Assembly (NCBI GenBank): GCA_900635465.1
Contig: LR134135.1
Span: forward strand, 4,216,001 to 4,280,000
From: Lelliottia amnigena
Lineage (GTDB): Bacteria; Pseudomonadota; Gammaproteobacteria; Enterobacterales; Enterobacteriaceae
Length of the DNA: 64,000 nucleotides
Reading direction: 5' to 3'
Part shown: positions 11,233-24,339 of the stretch, piece by piece
Position numbering within the stretch: position 1 is the first letter of the stretch
How the letters are laid out: each line of letters starts with the position of its first letter
Notes under the pieces: model-generated
Database searches by the model: none
What the model was told of the DNA's origin: nothing
Seen by the model: the letters and a program-made list of their open reading frames with translations, nothing else
Made by a program: the position numbers and the translations under genes

Positions 11233-11994
11233 CTAGATCAGGCGGCGAGCCGCTTCAACCACGATTTTCACCGCGTGGCTTTCGGTTTTCTTCATGGTTT
11301 CTGCGTTTGGAATTTCTTGCTGGGTGCGGTTAACGATGACGCCCGCCACCATACCGGCACGCAGACCCTGGCTTGCGCACATGGTTAGCAGCGTTGCAGA
11401 TTCCATTTCATAGTTCATTACGCCCATGGACTGCCACTCTTCCATCGAACCTTTAAAGCGGTTCACCACGCGACCGGAGAAGGTGTCATAACGCTCCTGG
11501 CCTGGGTAGAAGGTGTCAGAAGAGGCAGTCACGCCGATGTGAGTCGTTGCGCCCACGGATTTCGCAGCTTCAACCAGCGCAGTGGTACATTCAAAATCTG
11601 CCACAGCCGGATATTCCATTGGCGCAAAGTGCAGGCTTGCACCGTCAAGACGCACAGATGCAGTGGTCACCAGCACGTCGCCGACGTTGATATGCGGCTG
11701 AATAGCGCCAGTTGTCCCGATACGCAGGAAAGTACGAATGCCCAGCTGTGCCAGCTCTTCAACAGCGATAGAGGTAGACGGACCACCGATACCGGTCGAA
11801 CACACGATAACGGCTTTGCCATCCAGCTCTGCACGCCAGGTGGTGAATTCGCGATGCGCAGCCAGCTTAACCGGCTTATCCATCAGCGCGGCGATCTTTT
11901 CCACACGCTCAGGATCGCCAGGGACGATAGCCAGCGTAGCCCCTTGTAAATCGTTTTTAGTGAGGCCGAGATGAAAAACATCAGACTTAGACAT
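11233..11994 (-). CDS. udp: Uridine phosphorylase Udp
   Basis: Splits uridine with phosphate to uracil and ribose 1-phosphate in pyrimidine salvage; cytosolic hexamer. 253 residues as in E. coli, with the phosphate/ribose-binding segments [29 protein letters not shown] and the MEMESATL-type signature ([12 protein letters not shown]). GGAGTCACCT precedes the ATG. The divergent spacer holds two CRP sites 52 bases apart, the arrangement through which CRP and CytR control udp in E. coli. Confidence 0.97.
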   Translation of the reverse strand: MSKSDVFHLGLTKNDLQGATLAIVPGDPERVEKIAALMDKPVKLAAHREFTTWRAELDGKAVIVCSTGIGGPSTSIAVEELAQLGIRTFLRIGTTGAIQPHINVGDVLVTTASVRLDGASLHFAPMEYPAVADFECTTALVEAAKSVGATTHIGVTASSDTFYPGQERYDTFSGRVVNRFKGSMEEWQSMGVMNYEMESATLLTMCASQGLRAGMVAGVIVNRTQQEIPNAETMKKTESHAVKIVVEAARRLI

Positions 11995-12067
11995 AGGTGA
12001 CTCCTCTGTGGGTCGGGTTGTCAGAAGAAGTAAAACGGTACTTTACAGAAGCCCCGGGCACATTTTC

Positions 12068-12081
12068 GTGACAGACCTCAC
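12068..12081 (-). promoter_or_regulatory. CRP site 1 upstream of udp
   Basis: GTGA-N6-TCAC core, fully matching the CRP half-site consensus, 74 bases from the udp start. It pairs with the next site at an exact 52-base offset. That leaves space for a CytR dimer between two CRP dimers, the known CRP/CytR repression arrangement. Confidence 0.75.
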
Positions 12082-12119
12082 CACGAATGAAAATGATTGC
12101 AGTTAATTACCATAAAATA

Positions 12120-12133
12120 GTGACACTCATCAC
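12120..12133 (-). promoter_or_regulatory. CRP site 2 upstream of udp
   Basis: GTGACACTCATCAC followed by A: a perfect GTGA-N6-TCAC core in the udp/dlhH spacer, 52 bases from site 1. It could also influence the divergent hydrolase gene. Confidence 0.75.
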
Positions 12134-12243
12134 ACTAACAAGTTATATCGTTTACTACTGCACAAAAGATAGCCCGTTTCGGGCACTGTGAATTGTTAAC
12201 TTGAGGTCTATATTTATTTGCACCAACGGGTACGGAGAATACC

Positions 12244-13050
12244 ATGACTCAAAAAACGAATTTTGCACCTGCCGCCGCCCCTCTCGCGTCAACCATCGTT
12301 TCAACGTCTGAAGACGCTATCACGGCAGGCGAAACCTCGATCCCTTCCCAGGGTGAAAACATGCCCGCTTATCACGCGCGTCCAAAGGGCGTGGACGGGC
12401 CTTTGCCGATCGTCATTGTGGTTCAGGAGATTTTTGGCGTTCACGAACATATTCGGGACGTCTGCCGCCGCCTGGCGCTGGAGGGGTATCTGGCCGTCGC
12501 GCCGGAGCTGTACTTCCGCCAGGGCGACCCCAATGAATACAGCGATATCCCCACGCTGTTCAGCAATCTGGTTAGCAAAGTACCCGATGCGCAGGTGCTG
12601 GCCGATCTCGATCATGTCGCCAGTTGGGCGGCGCGTAACGGCGGCGATGCGCATCGGCTAATGGTCACGGGCTTCTGCTGGGGCGGACGCATCACCTGGC
12701 TTTATGCCGCACACAATCCGCAACTGAAAGCCGCCGTGGCCTGGTATGGCAAGCTGGTTGGCGAGAAAACGCTGAATTCACCTAAGCATCCGGTGGATAT
12801 CGCGGTCGATCTCAATGCGCCCGTTCTTGGGCTTTACGGTGGCGAAGATACGGGCATTTCGCTGGAGAGCGTCGAGACGATGCGGCAGGCGCTGCGTGCC
12901 GCGAATGCCAAAGCAGAAATCGTGGTTTATCCGGAGGCGGGCCATGCGTTTAACGCCGATTATCGCCCAAGCTATCACGAAGAATCGGCCAAAGACGGCT
13001 GGCAGCGAATGCTGGCGTGGTTCCGGCAGTATGGCGCGAAAAAGGGTTAA
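12244..13050 (+). CDS. ysgA: Dienelactone hydrolase family protein (YsgA-like)
   Basis: Alpha/beta-hydrolase of the dienelactone hydrolase (carboxymethylenebutenolidase) family; the physiological substrate is unknown. 268 residues. The nucleophile is Cys in GFCWGGR, the acid is in GLYGGED and the base is His in AGHAFN, which is the family's Cys-Asp-His triad. TACGGAGAATACC precedes the ATG. In E. coli this gene also lies beside udp. The next gene in E. coli would be metE; here a 4.1 kb sugar operon intervenes. Confidence 0.93.
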   Translation: MTQKTNFAPAAAPLASTIVSTSEDAITAGETSIPSQGENMPAYHARPKGVDGPLPIVIVVQEIFGVHEHIRDVCRRLALEGYLAVAPELYFRQGDPNEYSDIPTLFSNLVSKVPDAQVLADLDHVASWAARNGGDAHRLMVTGFCWGGRITWLYAAHNPQLKAAVAWYGKLVGEKTLNSPKHPVDIAVDLNAPVLGLYGGEDTGISLESVETMRQALRAANAKAEIVVYPEAGHAFNADYRPSYHEESAKDGWQRMLAWFRQYGAKKG

Positions 13051-13126
13051 GCCGCTCACAATTTAACGTACGAAGCACAACGGTTGATTGACTTTGAAAC
13101 AGCTTTTGACCGATATAAAAAGCACA

Positions 13127-13156
13127 GGCGTGTAACTACGATCCGTAGGCAAGACC
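13127..13156 (+). promoter_or_regulatory. RAT (ribonucleic antiterminator) for a BglG-type protein
   Basis: GGCGTGTAACTACG then ATCCGTAGGCAAGACC: matches the bgl/sac RAT pattern GG-x-TGT-ACT ... GCAGGCAA-ACC over 30 bases. Its last bases are the first bases of the terminator stem at 13151, so binding of the antiterminator would block terminator formation. Confidence 0.85.
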
Positions 13157-13207
13157 TGAAGCCCATTTCTCCTCCCCGGGGGAAATGGGCTTCAGGTCTT
13201 TTTTTTT
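13151..13207 (+). terminator. Leader terminator of the bgl-type operon
   Basis: Perfect 19-base stem (13151-13169 with 13182-13200) and a C/G-rich loop, followed by a run of T to 13207. It lies 23 bases before the permease ATG and overlaps the RAT. Expression therefore needs the BglG-type protein encoded downstream. Confidence 0.93.
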
Positions 13208-13229
13208 GCTCTGGAGACAGGGGCCAGAC

Positions 13230-16504
<3,275 letters not shown>

Positions 16505-16527
16505 ACGGCCAGGCCGCAGGAATAACC

Positions 16528-17364
16528 GTGATTACGATAAAAAAATCGCTCAATAACAGCATGCTGCTGGTCGACAACGATCAGCGGGAGATGATTTTGT
16601 TTGGCAAAGGGATTGGCTTTGGCGCGAAAGCGGGGAGCCAAATCGACCTGACGCAGGTGGAGAAAGTCTTCCTGCCGCTGAGCGATCTTAAGTCCCGTCA
16701 CTTTTTATCGCTCACGGACACCATTCCTGCGGCATTCTTTGAAATAAGCCACGAGATTTTGACGCTGGCGCGCAGCGTTTGCGGCGACAAACTCAACTCG
16801 GTGCTGCTTTTCACCCTCGCCGAGCATCTGCACTTTGCGGTAGAACGCAGCCGCAGCGGGCAGGTGATCCTCAATAAGCTGAGCTGGGAAGTGAAGCGCT
16901 ACTACCCGCAAGAATACAGCGTCGGGATGCAGGCGCGGGCAAGCGTGAACGCGCAGTTTGGCGTTGACCTGCCGGAAGATGAAGCGGTGAACATCGCCTT
17001 TCATCTGATTAACGCCAGCGGCCAGACCGACGACAGTTCGGCGCATCTGCAGGTTGAGCTGGTCAATCGTATCGCCGAGATTGTGCGGTATAAATTGAGC
17101 AAAGCCATTGATACGCAGTCGGTGAACTACATGCGATTTATTACCCATCTGCGCTACTTTGCCGAGCGGGTTTTAACCGGGAAAATTGTGGTCAGCGAGA
17201 CCGACGATTTTTACCAGGAGTTAATGCGTCATCGCCCGGATGCCATGACCGTAGCATGGGTGATCCGCGATTATGTGCAGGAAAAATATCAACTCACGCT
17301 GCCAAAAGACGAGCTGACGTGGCTGAGCATTCATATTAGCCGGTTAATGGAAGGCCATGCTTAG
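16528..17364 (+). CDS. bglG: BglG-family transcriptional antiterminator
   Basis: RNA-binding protein that stabilises the RAT hairpin so transcription passes the leader terminator. 278 residues: CAT RNA-binding domain (about 1-55, NNSMLLVDN-x-ILFGKGIGFG), PRD1 with His100 and His159, and PRD2 with His207 and His269, the four regulatory phosphorylation positions of this family. Start is GTG at 16528 with AGGA before it, 23 bases after bglB. Only one RAT is visible, ahead of bglF, so this gene lies inside the operon it controls. In the E. coli bgl operon the antiterminator gene comes first; here it is last. Confidence 0.94.
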   Translation: MITIKKSLNNSMLLVDNDQREMILFGKGIGFGAKAGSQIDLTQVEKVFLPLSDLKSRHFLSLTDTIPAAFFEISHEILTLARSVCGDKLNSVLLFTLAEHLHFAVERSRSGQVILNKLSWEVKRYYPQEYSVGMQARASVNAQFGVDLPEDEAVNIAFHLINASGQTDDSSAHLQVELVNRIAEIVRYKLSKAIDTQSVNYMRFITHLRYFAERVLTGKIVVSETDDFYQELMRHRPDAMTVAWVIRDYVQEKYQLTLPKDELTWLSIHISRLMEGHA

Positions 17365-17387
17365 GGCTGGCGTTTGAGATGAACAAA

Positions 17388-17403
17388 GCGACTTTTCAGT
17401 CGC
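17388..17403 (-). terminator. Terminator hairpin after metE
   Basis: GCGACT-TTTC-AGTCGC on the plus strand; on the minus strand the stem is followed by TTTGTT, consistent with termination of metE in the convergent bglG/metE gap. Confidence 0.6.
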
Positions 17404-17420
17404 CTGTTCCCCTCACCTTA

Positions 17421-17443
17421 CCCTCTCCCCAAACCGAAGAGGG
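17421..17443. repeat. CCCTCT...AGAGGG hairpin at convergent gene ends (copy 1)
   Basis: Inverted repeat CCCTCT (17421-17426) with AGAGGG (17438-17443) and an 11-base loop, between convergent bglG and metE. Related hairpins lie at 29389-29410 and 36852-36873, each also between convergent genes. Confidence 0.6.
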
Positions 17444-17455
17444 CTATTCAGGCCA

Positions 17456-19717
17456 TTAACCCTGACGCAGATTCTGCGCGGCTTGTACCATATTCGCCAG
17501 CGCGGCGCGGGTTTCCGGCCAGCCACGGGTTTTCAGGCCGCAGTCCGGGTTCACCCACAGGCGCTCAGCCGGAATACGCTGAGCGGCTTTTGCCAGCAAG
17601 GCCTCGATCCATTCCACGCTTGGCACATTCGGGGAGTGAATGTCGTACACGCCCGGGCCGATTTCGTTCGGATAGTCGAACTCTTCGAACGACTCCAGCA
17701 GTTCCATGTCTGAACGCGAGGTTTCGATGGTGATCACGTCGGCATCCAGCGCCGCAATAGACGCCATGATGTCGTTAAATTCGCAGTAACACATATGGGT
17801 GTGGATCTGCGTATCGTTCTTTGCCACGGCGGCGCTGATACGGAAAACCTCCACGCCCCATTGCAGGTAAGCATCCCAGTCGCTACGACGCAGCGGCAAG
17901 CCTTCGCGCAGAGCCGGTTCGTCAATCTGGATAATGCCGATGCCTGCGGCTTCGAGATCCGCCACTTCGTCACGCAGCGCCAGGGCAATCTGTCTGGCGA
18001 TGGTTTCACGGGTCACATCTTCACGCGGGAATGACCAGCAAAGAATGGTCACCGGACCGGTCAACATGCCTTTCACCGGTTTGTCCGTCAGGGATTGCGC
18101 GTACTTTGCCCACTCAACGGTAATCGCTTCTGGACGGCTGACGTCACCAATCACGACCGGCGGTTTCACACAGCGGGAGCCGTAGCTCTGCACCCAGCCG
18201 TTTTGGGTAAACACAAAACCATCCAGGTGCTCACCAAAGTATTCCACCATGTCATTACGCTCGGCTTCGCCATGCACCAGCACGTCCAGCCCCAAACGCT
18301 CCTGCTCAACAATCGCCTGCTTGATGTGTTCCGCAATGCCGGTGCGGTAGTGGTTGGCGTCGAGATTGCCTTTTTTGAATTCCAGACGCAGGCTGCGGAT
18401 TTCAGTGGTCTGCGGGAAAGAACCGATCGTGGTGGTCGGCCACGCGGGCAGGTTGAAGCGCGCACGCTGCGCTTCGGCACGCACTGCGTAGGCGTTTTCA
18501 CGCTGGCTGTCTTTCGCGGTGATTGCCGCCAGACGTTTTTCCACCGCCGCGTTATGCACCCGAGTCGAATGACGACGCGCCTGAATCGGCGCGCTCCACT
18601 CGACCAGCTTCGCGGTGTCGCCGCTGTTCAGCGCATCACGCAGCAGGGCCAGCTCTTCACATTTTTGCAGTGCGAAGGCGAACCAGCTTTTGATCTCCGC
18701 ATCCAGTCGCGTTTCGACGCTCAGATCGATTGGGCTGTGCAGCAAGGAGCACGAAGAGGCAACCCACAAATCACGTTTGCCGACGATGTCCTTAATCTGT
18801 GCGTATTTCTCGGTCAGATCGGCGCGCCAGACGTTACGCCCGTTCACCAGGCCCGCAGACAGCAGCCAGTCGGACGGCAGGCGTTTGTTAAGTTCAGCCA
18901 CATCATCTTTGCCGTGAACCAGATCCACATGCAGACCCTGCACTGGCAGCGCGGTGATGGTGTCGAGATTCGGCGTGACGCCTTCAAAATAGGTGGTCAG
19001 CAGCAGTTTGGTCTGGCCCGCCAGCGTGTCGTAAGCCGGTTTAAACGCTTCCAGCCACGCCTGCGGCAGCTCTAGCACCAGCGCAGGCTCATCGATTTGT
19101 ACCCACTCAACGCCGCGTTTTGCCAGTTCAGCCAGCACCTGTTGGTATACCGGCAAAATGTCGTTTAACAGGCTCAGGCGGTCAAACTGCTCGCCTTTCA
19201 CTTTACCCAGCCACAGATACGTCACCGGCCCGAGCAAAACCGGCTTAATGTTGTGGCCCAGCGCCAGCGCTTCGTCCACCTCATCCAGAAGCTGTGTCCA
19301 GGTCAGTTTGAACTGCTGACCTTTCACGAACTCAGGAACCATATAGTGATAGTTGGTGTTAAACCATTTGGTCATTTCTGCCGCCGCCGCTGGCTCGCCG
19401 GTTGGCGCACGGCCACGGCCCAGGCGGTACAGGGTGTCGATATCCTCCGATCCATCTTTGTTCTGATGACGAGCCGGCACGTTGCCAAGCAGCAGGCTGG
19501 TAGTCAGAACATGGTCGTACCAGGCGAAATCGCCCACCGGCAGCAGATCAATGCCTGCCTGTTTTTGCTGATCCCAGTGACGAGCGCGCAGCTCGCGGCC
19601 AACAGCCAACAGCTCTTCGCGGGTGGAGTGACCCGCCCAGTAACTTTCTTGTGCTTTTTTCAGTTCGCGGCGCAAACCAACGCGAGGGAAACCGAGAGTG
19701 TGGTTGATTACAGTCAT
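17456..19717 (-). CDS. metE: Cobalamin-independent methionine synthase MetE
   Basis: Transfers a methyl group from 5-methyltetrahydropteroyltri-glutamate to homocysteine, the last step of methionine synthesis without B12. 753 residues, the E. coli length. Zinc ligands are visible as His641 and Cys643 in HTHMCYC and Cys726 in NPDCGLK. GAGG lies 8 bases before the ATG. Transcribed divergently from metR, its activator; a candidate promoter (19890-19918) and MetJ and MetR sites are in the spacer, and an ERIC element lies in the predicted 5' UTR. Confidence 0.98.
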   Translation of the reverse strand: MTVINHTLGFPRVGLRRELKKAQESYWAGHSTREELLAVGRELRARHWDQQKQAGIDLLPVGDFAWYDHVLTTSLLLGNVPARHQNKDGSEDIDTLYRLGRGRAPTGEPAAAAEMTKWFNTNYHYMVPEFVKGQQFKLTWTQLLDEVDEALALGHNIKPVLLGPVTYLWLGKVKGEQFDRLSLLNDILPVYQQVLAELAKRGVEWVQIDEPALVLELPQAWLEAFKPAYDTLAGQTKLLLTTYFEGVTPNLDTITALPVQGLHVDLVHGKDDVAELNKRLPSDWLLSAGLVNGRNVWRADLTEKYAQIKDIVGKRDLWVASSCSLLHSPIDLSVETRLDAEIKSWFAFALQKCEELALLRDALNSGDTAKLVEWSAPIQARRHSTRVHNAAVEKRLAAITAKDSQRENAYAVRAEAQRARFNLPAWPTTTIGSFPQTTEIRSLRLEFKKGNLDANHYRTGIAEHIKQAIVEQERLGLDVLVHGEAERNDMVEYFGEHLDGFVFTQNGWVQSYGSRCVKPPVVIGDVSRPEAITVEWAKYAQSLTDKPVKGMLTGPVTILCWSFPREDVTRETIARQIALALRDEVADLEAAGIGIIQIDEPALREGLPLRRSDWDAYLQWGVEVFRISAAVAKNDTQIHTHMCYCEFNDIMASIAALDADVITIETSRSDMELLESFEEFDYPNEIGPGVYDIHSPNVPSVEWIEALLAKAAQRIPAERLWVNPDCGLKTRGWPETRAALANMVQAAQNLRQG

Positions 19718-19744
19718 GTGTCATTCCTCTAAATGTTTATAAAT

Positions 19745-19862
19745 CCGATGGATTTTGAATTTAGGGAAGGCGGCTAGTTTGCTCATCCCCGGGAGCTTAC
19801 ATGAGTAAGTGACCGGGGTGAGTAAACGCAGCCAACGCACCATAAATTTAAAAGACGAAGGA
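19745..19862 (+). repeat. ERIC element in the metE leader
   Basis: Core CCCCGGGAGCTTACATG (19788-19804) with AGTAAGTGACCGGGGTGAG (19804-19822), flanked by AGGGAAGGCGG (19763-19773) and GCAGCCAACGCACC (19828-19841). It matches the ERIC consensus closely, better than the copy at 1027. It fills nearly all of the space between the metE start and the MetJ boxes. Ends are approximate. Confidence 0.88.
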
Positions 19863-19865
19863 TTT

Positions 19866-19889
19866 GGACGTCCAGATGTTTACACATCC
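19866..19889. promoter_or_regulatory. MetJ boxes (three adjacent 8-mers)
   Basis: GGACGTCC, AGATGTTT and ACACATCC in tandem; the first two match the MetJ half-site AGACGTCT at 6 of 8 positions each. MetJ with S-adenosylmethionine would repress both metE and metR from here. Confidence 0.65.
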
Positions 19890-19918
19890 ATAATTGGCGG
19901 TTACTGTATATTCCTCAA
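19890..19918 (-). promoter_or_regulatory. Candidate metE promoter
   Basis: On the minus strand TTGAGG (19913-19918) and AATTAT (19890-19895) are spaced by exactly 17 bases, with the MetJ boxes immediately downstream. If correct, the metE leader is about 165 bases and contains the whole ERIC element. Inference from sequence only. Confidence 0.5.
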
Positions 19919-19940
19919 GCGCAAAATACTCATGGCGAAG

Positions 19941-19953
19941 TGAAGGACTTTCA
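19941..19953. promoter_or_regulatory. MetR binding site
   Basis: TGAAGGACTTTCA is a perfect TGAA-N5-TTCA, the MetR consensus. It ends at the first base of the metR ATG and is about 64 bases upstream of the predicted metE start point. MetR with homocysteine could activate metE and repress itself from here. Confidence 0.65.
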
Positions 19954-20906
19954 TGATCGAGATAAAACACCTGAAAACGCTACAAGCGTTGCGGAATTGC
20001 GGGTCGCTCGCGGCGGCGGCGGCCACGCTGCATCAGACGCAATCCGCACTGTCACACCAGTTCAGCGATCTGGAACAACGCCTTGGCTTTCGTCTGTTCG
20101 TGCGTAAGAGCCAGCCGCTGCGCTTTACGCCGCAGGGTGAAATTTTGCTCCAGCTTGCCAATCAGGTATTGCCGCAGATCGCCACCGCGCTACAGTCTTG
20201 CAATGAACCGCAGCAAACGAAATTGCGCATCGCCATTGAGTGTCACAGCTGTATTCAGTGGCTGACGCCCGCGCTAGAGAATTTCCGCCAGCACTGGCCG
20301 CAGGTGGAGATGGACTTTAAATCGGGTATGACGTTTGACCCGCAGCCGTCGCTTCAGCAGGGCGAACTGGATCTGGTGATGACGTCCGATATTCTGCCGC
20401 GCAGCGGGCTGCACTACTCGCCGATGTTTGATTATGAAGTGCGTCTGGTGCTGGCTCCGGATCATCCGCTGGCAGTGAAAACGCGTATCACGCCGGAAGA
20501 TTTGGCGACCGAAACGCTGCTGATTTATCCGGTGCAGCGCAGTCGTCTGGATATCTGGCGGCATTTCCTGCAACCAGCGGGCATCAGCCCGAACCTGAAA
20601 AGCGTCGATAACACGCTGCTGTTGATTCAGATGGTGGCAGCCAGGATGGGTATCGCAGCGCTGCCGCACTGGGTGGTAGAGAGTTTTGAGCGCCAGGGTC
20701 TGGTGGTCACCAAAACCCTGGGCGAGGGATTGTGGAGCCGGCTGTACTCCGCCGTGCGCGATGGCGAGCAGCGTCAGCCGGTCACGGAAGCCTTTATTCG
20801 TTCAGCGCGGAATCACGCTTGCGACCATTTGCCGTTTGTTCGGAGCGCGGAGCGACCCAATGGCGATGCACCCACAGTGAAGCCAGGATCACCGCTCCCC
20901 CAATGA
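19953..20906 (+). CDS. metR: LysR-type regulator MetR
   Basis: Homocysteine-responsive activator of metE and other methionine genes. 317 residues: N-terminal winged helix-turn-helix (about 1-60, [20 protein letters not shown]) and a periplasmic-binding-protein-like effector domain. Its last 113 bases overlap the convergent bioP gene on the other strand, so the two C-termini share DNA. ATG chosen because it matches the E. coli start ([11 protein letters not shown]). Confidence 0.97.
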   Translation: MIEIKHLKTLQALRNCGSLAAAAATLHQTQSALSHQFSDLEQRLGFRLFVRKSQPLRFTPQGEILLQLANQVLPQIATALQSCNEPQQTKLRIAIECHSCIQWLTPALENFRQHWPQVEMDFKSGMTFDPQPSLQQGELDLVMTSDILPRSGLHYSPMFDYEVRLVLAPDHPLAVKTRITPEDLATETLLIYPVQRSRLDIWRHFLQPAGISPNLKSVDNTLLLIQMVAARMGIAALPHWVVESFERQGLVVTKTLGEGLWSRLYSAVRDGEQRQPVTEAFIRSARNHACDHLPFVRSAERPNGDAPTVKPGSPLPQ

Positions 20907-21693
20907 TAAAGCTCGGCCAGTGCGGTTGTTCCTGCCAGATGGCCAGGTTCACCAGCAGGCCAGCGGGCACATGAACGTTGTTCATAATGCCCAACGTTCC
21001 GGCGTCTACCTGCGTAGCGCCGTAGTTCCACATAAAGTAGCCCAGCCCTGACGCCACAACGCCCAGCCAAATCAACACGCTCCACTGCACCGTGGTCGTC
21101 GGCAATTTCTGCGGATTACCCAGCATAAACCACGCCACGACGGCGACGATAAACGCCCCCATGTAGAACCATGCAAAGGCATTGTGCTGCGGCATTGGAC
21201 GGGTTTCCATCAGGCGTTTGTAGCCAACCATGCCCATCGCAAAGCTGATGTTAGCGAGCTGAACGAACATCAGCCCGGTCCAGAAGTGATCGCTCACTTT
21301 GTCGTAGCGAATAATCGCCGCGCCCGCCACCGCCAGCAGCGCGCTTAGCACGTAGCCCCAGCGTAAACGCCGTTTGCTCAGCAGGTCGTAAATTAGCGTG
21401 ATATAGAGTGGCGTCAGCACGGTGAACAGCAGGAATTCTGAGACCGACAGATAGACATACGCGCGGAAGCTGAACAGATACATGACGCCGAGCTGCATCG
21501 CGCCCACCAGCATATACAGCAGAATGGTTTTGAACGTTTGTCCGCGCAGACGCAGAAAGGGCAGGAACACCAGCGCCGCCAGCCCCACGCGCATCAGCAC
21601 GGAGAAATAGCTATCGACATGCCCGGCGAGATATTCACCGATCAGGCTGAACGAGAAGGCCCACAGAATAGTGGTGATAATGAGTAGCGCCAC
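20794..21693 (-). CDS. bioP: Biotin transporter BioP (YigM)
   Basis: Inner-membrane carrier of the EamA/DMT superfamily; its E. coli counterpart takes up biotin. 299 residues with about ten hydrophobic spans in two EamA repeats (first repeat [14 protein letters not shown], second around [17 protein letters not shown]). The charged C-terminus ([12 protein letters not shown]) is encoded antisense to the end of metR over 113 bases. Long, strong similarity makes the assignment firm; transport itself is inferred from the family. Confidence 0.93.
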   Translation of the reverse strand: MALLIITTILWAFSFSLIGEYLAGHVDSYFSVLMRVGLAALVFLPFLRLRGQTFKTILLYMLVGAMQLGVMYLFSFRAYVYLSVSEFLLFTVLTPLYITLIYDLLSKRRLRWGYVLSALLAVAGAAIIRYDKVSDHFWTGLMFVQLANISFAMGMVGYKRLMETRPMPQHNAFAWFYMGAFIVAVVAWFMLGNPQKLPTTTVQWSVLIWLGVVASGLGYFMWNYGATQVDAGTLGIMNNVHVPAGLLVNLAIWQEQPHWPSFIIGGAVILASLWVHRHWVAPRSEQTANGRKRDSALNE

Positions 21694-21785
21694 AATGCTT
21701 GTCTCTCAGGAAGAAGGACAGGCATTGTAGCGGACTCTTCAGTTGACAACTGAGCGTTAATTAATCAGTCGAGACGTTAGGGCAA

Positions 21786-22586
21786 TTACTCAAGAAACAG
21801 CTTACGCAGATAATTCGGCACGGCGTTATCGCCGTTGGTGCCGATCACTTCCAGCTCTGGGTGCAGATCTTTCAAACGCTGGTGCGCGTTTTCCATGATG
21901 CAGCCTTTGCCCGCCATGGAGAGCATTTCTGCGTCATTCATGCCGTCGCCAAAGGCGATGCAATCTTTCAGCTCAAAGCCCATGCGTTTGGCAACCGCTT
22001 CCAGGGCGTGGCCTTTCGACACGCCGCCCGCCATCACTTCGAGACAGGTCAGCGTGGAGAAGCTGACGTTCACGCGATCGCCCCAGCGCGCGTTAATCGC
22101 CTGCTCCAGCGGCAGCAGCTCTTCGTGGGTATCGCAGGTGAAGAACACTTTGCTGATCCCTTCCGGCTCCAGTAAAGCGGGCTCATACAGCGTGTAGTTA
22201 AATACCGCTTCTTTGAAGAAACGCATCTCATCCGGGCGGTGACGGTTCATAAACCAGTCGTCGTTGCGATAGACGTTAGTGACGATCTTCGGGTTGTCAT
22301 GCACGACGCCGAACAGATCGGCCGCGATATCGCGATCCAGATCGTGAGTGAAAATAAGATTGCCATCAGTGTCGTGCACGCGCGCACCGTTGGAGGTGAT
22401 CATGTACGCCTTAATCTCCAGGCCATCGCGGATTTGCCCGACGTCAACATGGTGGCGACCCGTCGCGAAGACAAAATTCACGCCACGCGCGGTCAGGAGT
22501 TTTAAGGTCTCTTTCGCGTACGGCGATAAGGTGTGATCGGGGGAAAGTAACGTGCCATCTAAGTCAGATGCAACAACCTGGTACAT
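21786..22586 (-). CDS. yigL: HAD-family sugar/pyridoxal phosphatase YigL
   Basis: Cof-type haloacid dehalogenase phosphatase; the E. coli protein acts on sugar phosphates and pyridoxal phosphate. 266 residues from ATG 22586 (MYQVVASDLDGTLL). Motif I DLDGTL, motif II TSNGAR, Lys in GVSKGHAL and motif IV GDGMNDAEML are all present. An in-frame start at 22640 would run back into pldB and was rejected. It lies 25 bases after pldB; in E. coli and Salmonella the sRNA SgrS stabilises the pldB-yigL transcript to raise YigL during sugar-phosphate stress. Confidence 0.95.
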   Translation of the reverse strand: MYQVVASDLDGTLLSPDHTLSPYAKETLKLLTARGVNFVFATGRHHVDVGQIRDGLEIKAYMITSNGARVHDTDGNLIFTHDLDRDIAADLFGVVHDNPKIVTNVYRNDDWFMNRHRPDEMRFFKEAVFNYTLYEPALLEPEGISKVFFTCDTHEELLPLEQAINARWGDRVNVSFSTLTCLEVMAGGVSKGHALEAVAKRMGFELKDCIAFGDGMNDAEMLSMAGKGCIMENAHQRLKDLHPELEVIGTNGDNAVPNYLRKLFLE

Positions 22587-22611
22587 AGGAGAATTTAACC
22601 TCAATAGAAAA

Positions 22612-23608
22612 TCAGTTATGCCTGTCGAAAAATTCAACAATGGCGTTTAGCGCGACTGAGCGCATGGCGTCCTTTTCAAAAAGGATCTCATGGAACGCAC
22701 CGTTTATGACCAGCGGTTTTCCCCCTTCGCAAGGGTGACCCGCCGCAGCGCGCAATTCGCAAAAGCGTTCATGCATGCGGTTATCCACCACACGCTCCTC
22801 TTCTGCCTGAATCAATAATGTCGGCGTATTATCGTCACCCACGCCTGCCAGAGCAGACTCACCCGCGAGAATACCTTCACGCACCCAGTGATACGTTGGG
22901 CCGCCCACGCGCAAACGCGGTTCATCGGCATAGAAACGCAGATTTCGGCGATAACGTTGCCGACTGTGTGTCAGCACGTTAATCGCAAAGGGCAACGCGC
23001 GCCAGCGTCCGGTTCCGATAGCATAGCCTTCGCGAATGCGCTGATGGCCCTCAGCCCAGTCGAGAATATGGCGCACCATCCAGTCCGGAAAACGCATGAC
23101 GATGCCAAACATGGGCGCAGTGAGCGCAATGGCGTCGCACTGATGCTGGGGATAGCGCTGTAAAAACAGCGTGGCGATCGCGCCCCCCCATAGAGTGCGC
23201 AAGAATATAACGTTTACGCCACGGGCCTGGCTGCACCTCCTGCTGCCAGAATGCGGCGAGATCGTCGACATAATCACTGAAATGATCAACGTGGCCACGA
23301 TGCGTGTCCGACAGTAAACGCCCGGAACGCCCTTGCCCACGATGGTCAATAATGAAGACATCAAAACCAAGATGGAACAAGTCGTAAGCCAATTCAGCGT
23401 ATTTAACGTAGCTTTCAATACGACCGGGGCACACGACGATCACGCGATCGTTTTTGCTATCCCGAAAACGCACAAAGCGAACCGGGACATTGTCCACGCC
23501 CATGATCTCGGCTTCATCGCGCTGACGCCAGAAATCGGTCAGCGGCCCCATGGAGAAAGCAGCAAATGCGTTCTCGCGTGTTTCCCAGTCCTTTTTCTGC
23601 TGAAACAT
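22612..23608 (-). CDS. pldB: Lysophospholipase L2 PldB (frame broken by one base)
   Basis: Alpha/beta-hydrolase that removes the acyl chain from lysophospholipids at the inner membrane. Reads from ATG 23608 (MFQQKKDWETRENAF) through the DHRGQGRS segment to the nucleophile elbow AHSMGG. There a run of seven C (23183-23189, six expected) shifts the frame. ATLFLQRYPQ, the catalytic Asp region and FHEILFEKD follow to TAA at 22612. Restored length is 331 residues; E. coli has 340, the difference being a short C-terminal tail. Confidence 0.92.
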
Positions 23609-23717
23609 TGGGTTTCCACCCCTGTAAGCCATGGAATATCGTTTTTTCGTGACGCATCACAAAATGCGCTGACAATAGCGTATTGTGGCATAAAAATAGA
23701 CGATTCGGGAGTTTCAA

Positions 23718-24339
23718 ATGACCTTCGAGTGGTGGTTCGCTTACCTGCTGACATCCATTATCCTGAGCCTTTCACCGGGTTCTGGCGCGATCAATACCAT
23801 GACCACCCTCCATTAGCCACGGTTATCGCGGTGCGGCGGCGTCTATCGCCGGTTTGCAAACGGGGCTGGGGATCCACATCGTGCTGGTTGGCATCGGTTT
23901 GGGCACGCTCTTCTCGCGATCTATTCTGGCCTTTGAAGTGCTGAAATGGGCGGGCGCGGCGTATCTGATTTGGCTGGGCATCCAGCAGTGGCGCGCGGCG
24001 GGCTCAATTGACCTGAACACACTGGCGCACACGCAAAGCCGTGGGCGACTGTTCAAACGCGCCGTGTTCGTCAATCTGACCAACCCGAAAAGCATCGTCT
24101 TTCTGGCCGCGCTGTTCCCGCAGTTTATCGTCCCGCATCAGCCACAGGTGATGCAGTACATCGTGCTTGGCGCGACGACCATTATTGTCGATATCATCGT
24201 GATGATTGGCTACGCGACGCTGGCGCAGCGAATTGCGGGATGGATTAAAGGGCCTAAACAGATGAAGGCCCTGAATAAAATCTTTGGATCGCTGTTTATG
24301 CTGATTGGCGCGCTGCTTGCGTCAGCGCGCCATGCTTAG
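23718..24339 (+). CDS. rhtB: Homoserine/homoserine lactone exporter RhtB (frame broken by one base)
   Basis: LysE-family inner-membrane efflux protein giving homoserine and threonine-related resistance. The first 31 codons ([25 protein letters not shown]) read from ATG 23718. One extra C in the run 23806-23808 (two expected) creates an early stop, and [18 protein letters not shown] follows in the next frame. Restored length is 206 residues, as in E. coli. Stop codons of rhtB and convergent rhtC overlap at 24336-24339. Confidence 0.93.

Noticed and set aside
18095..19075. 326-codon plus-strand ORF antisense to metE
   Set aside because: Shadow frame; arises from the codon bias of metE and resembles no protein family.
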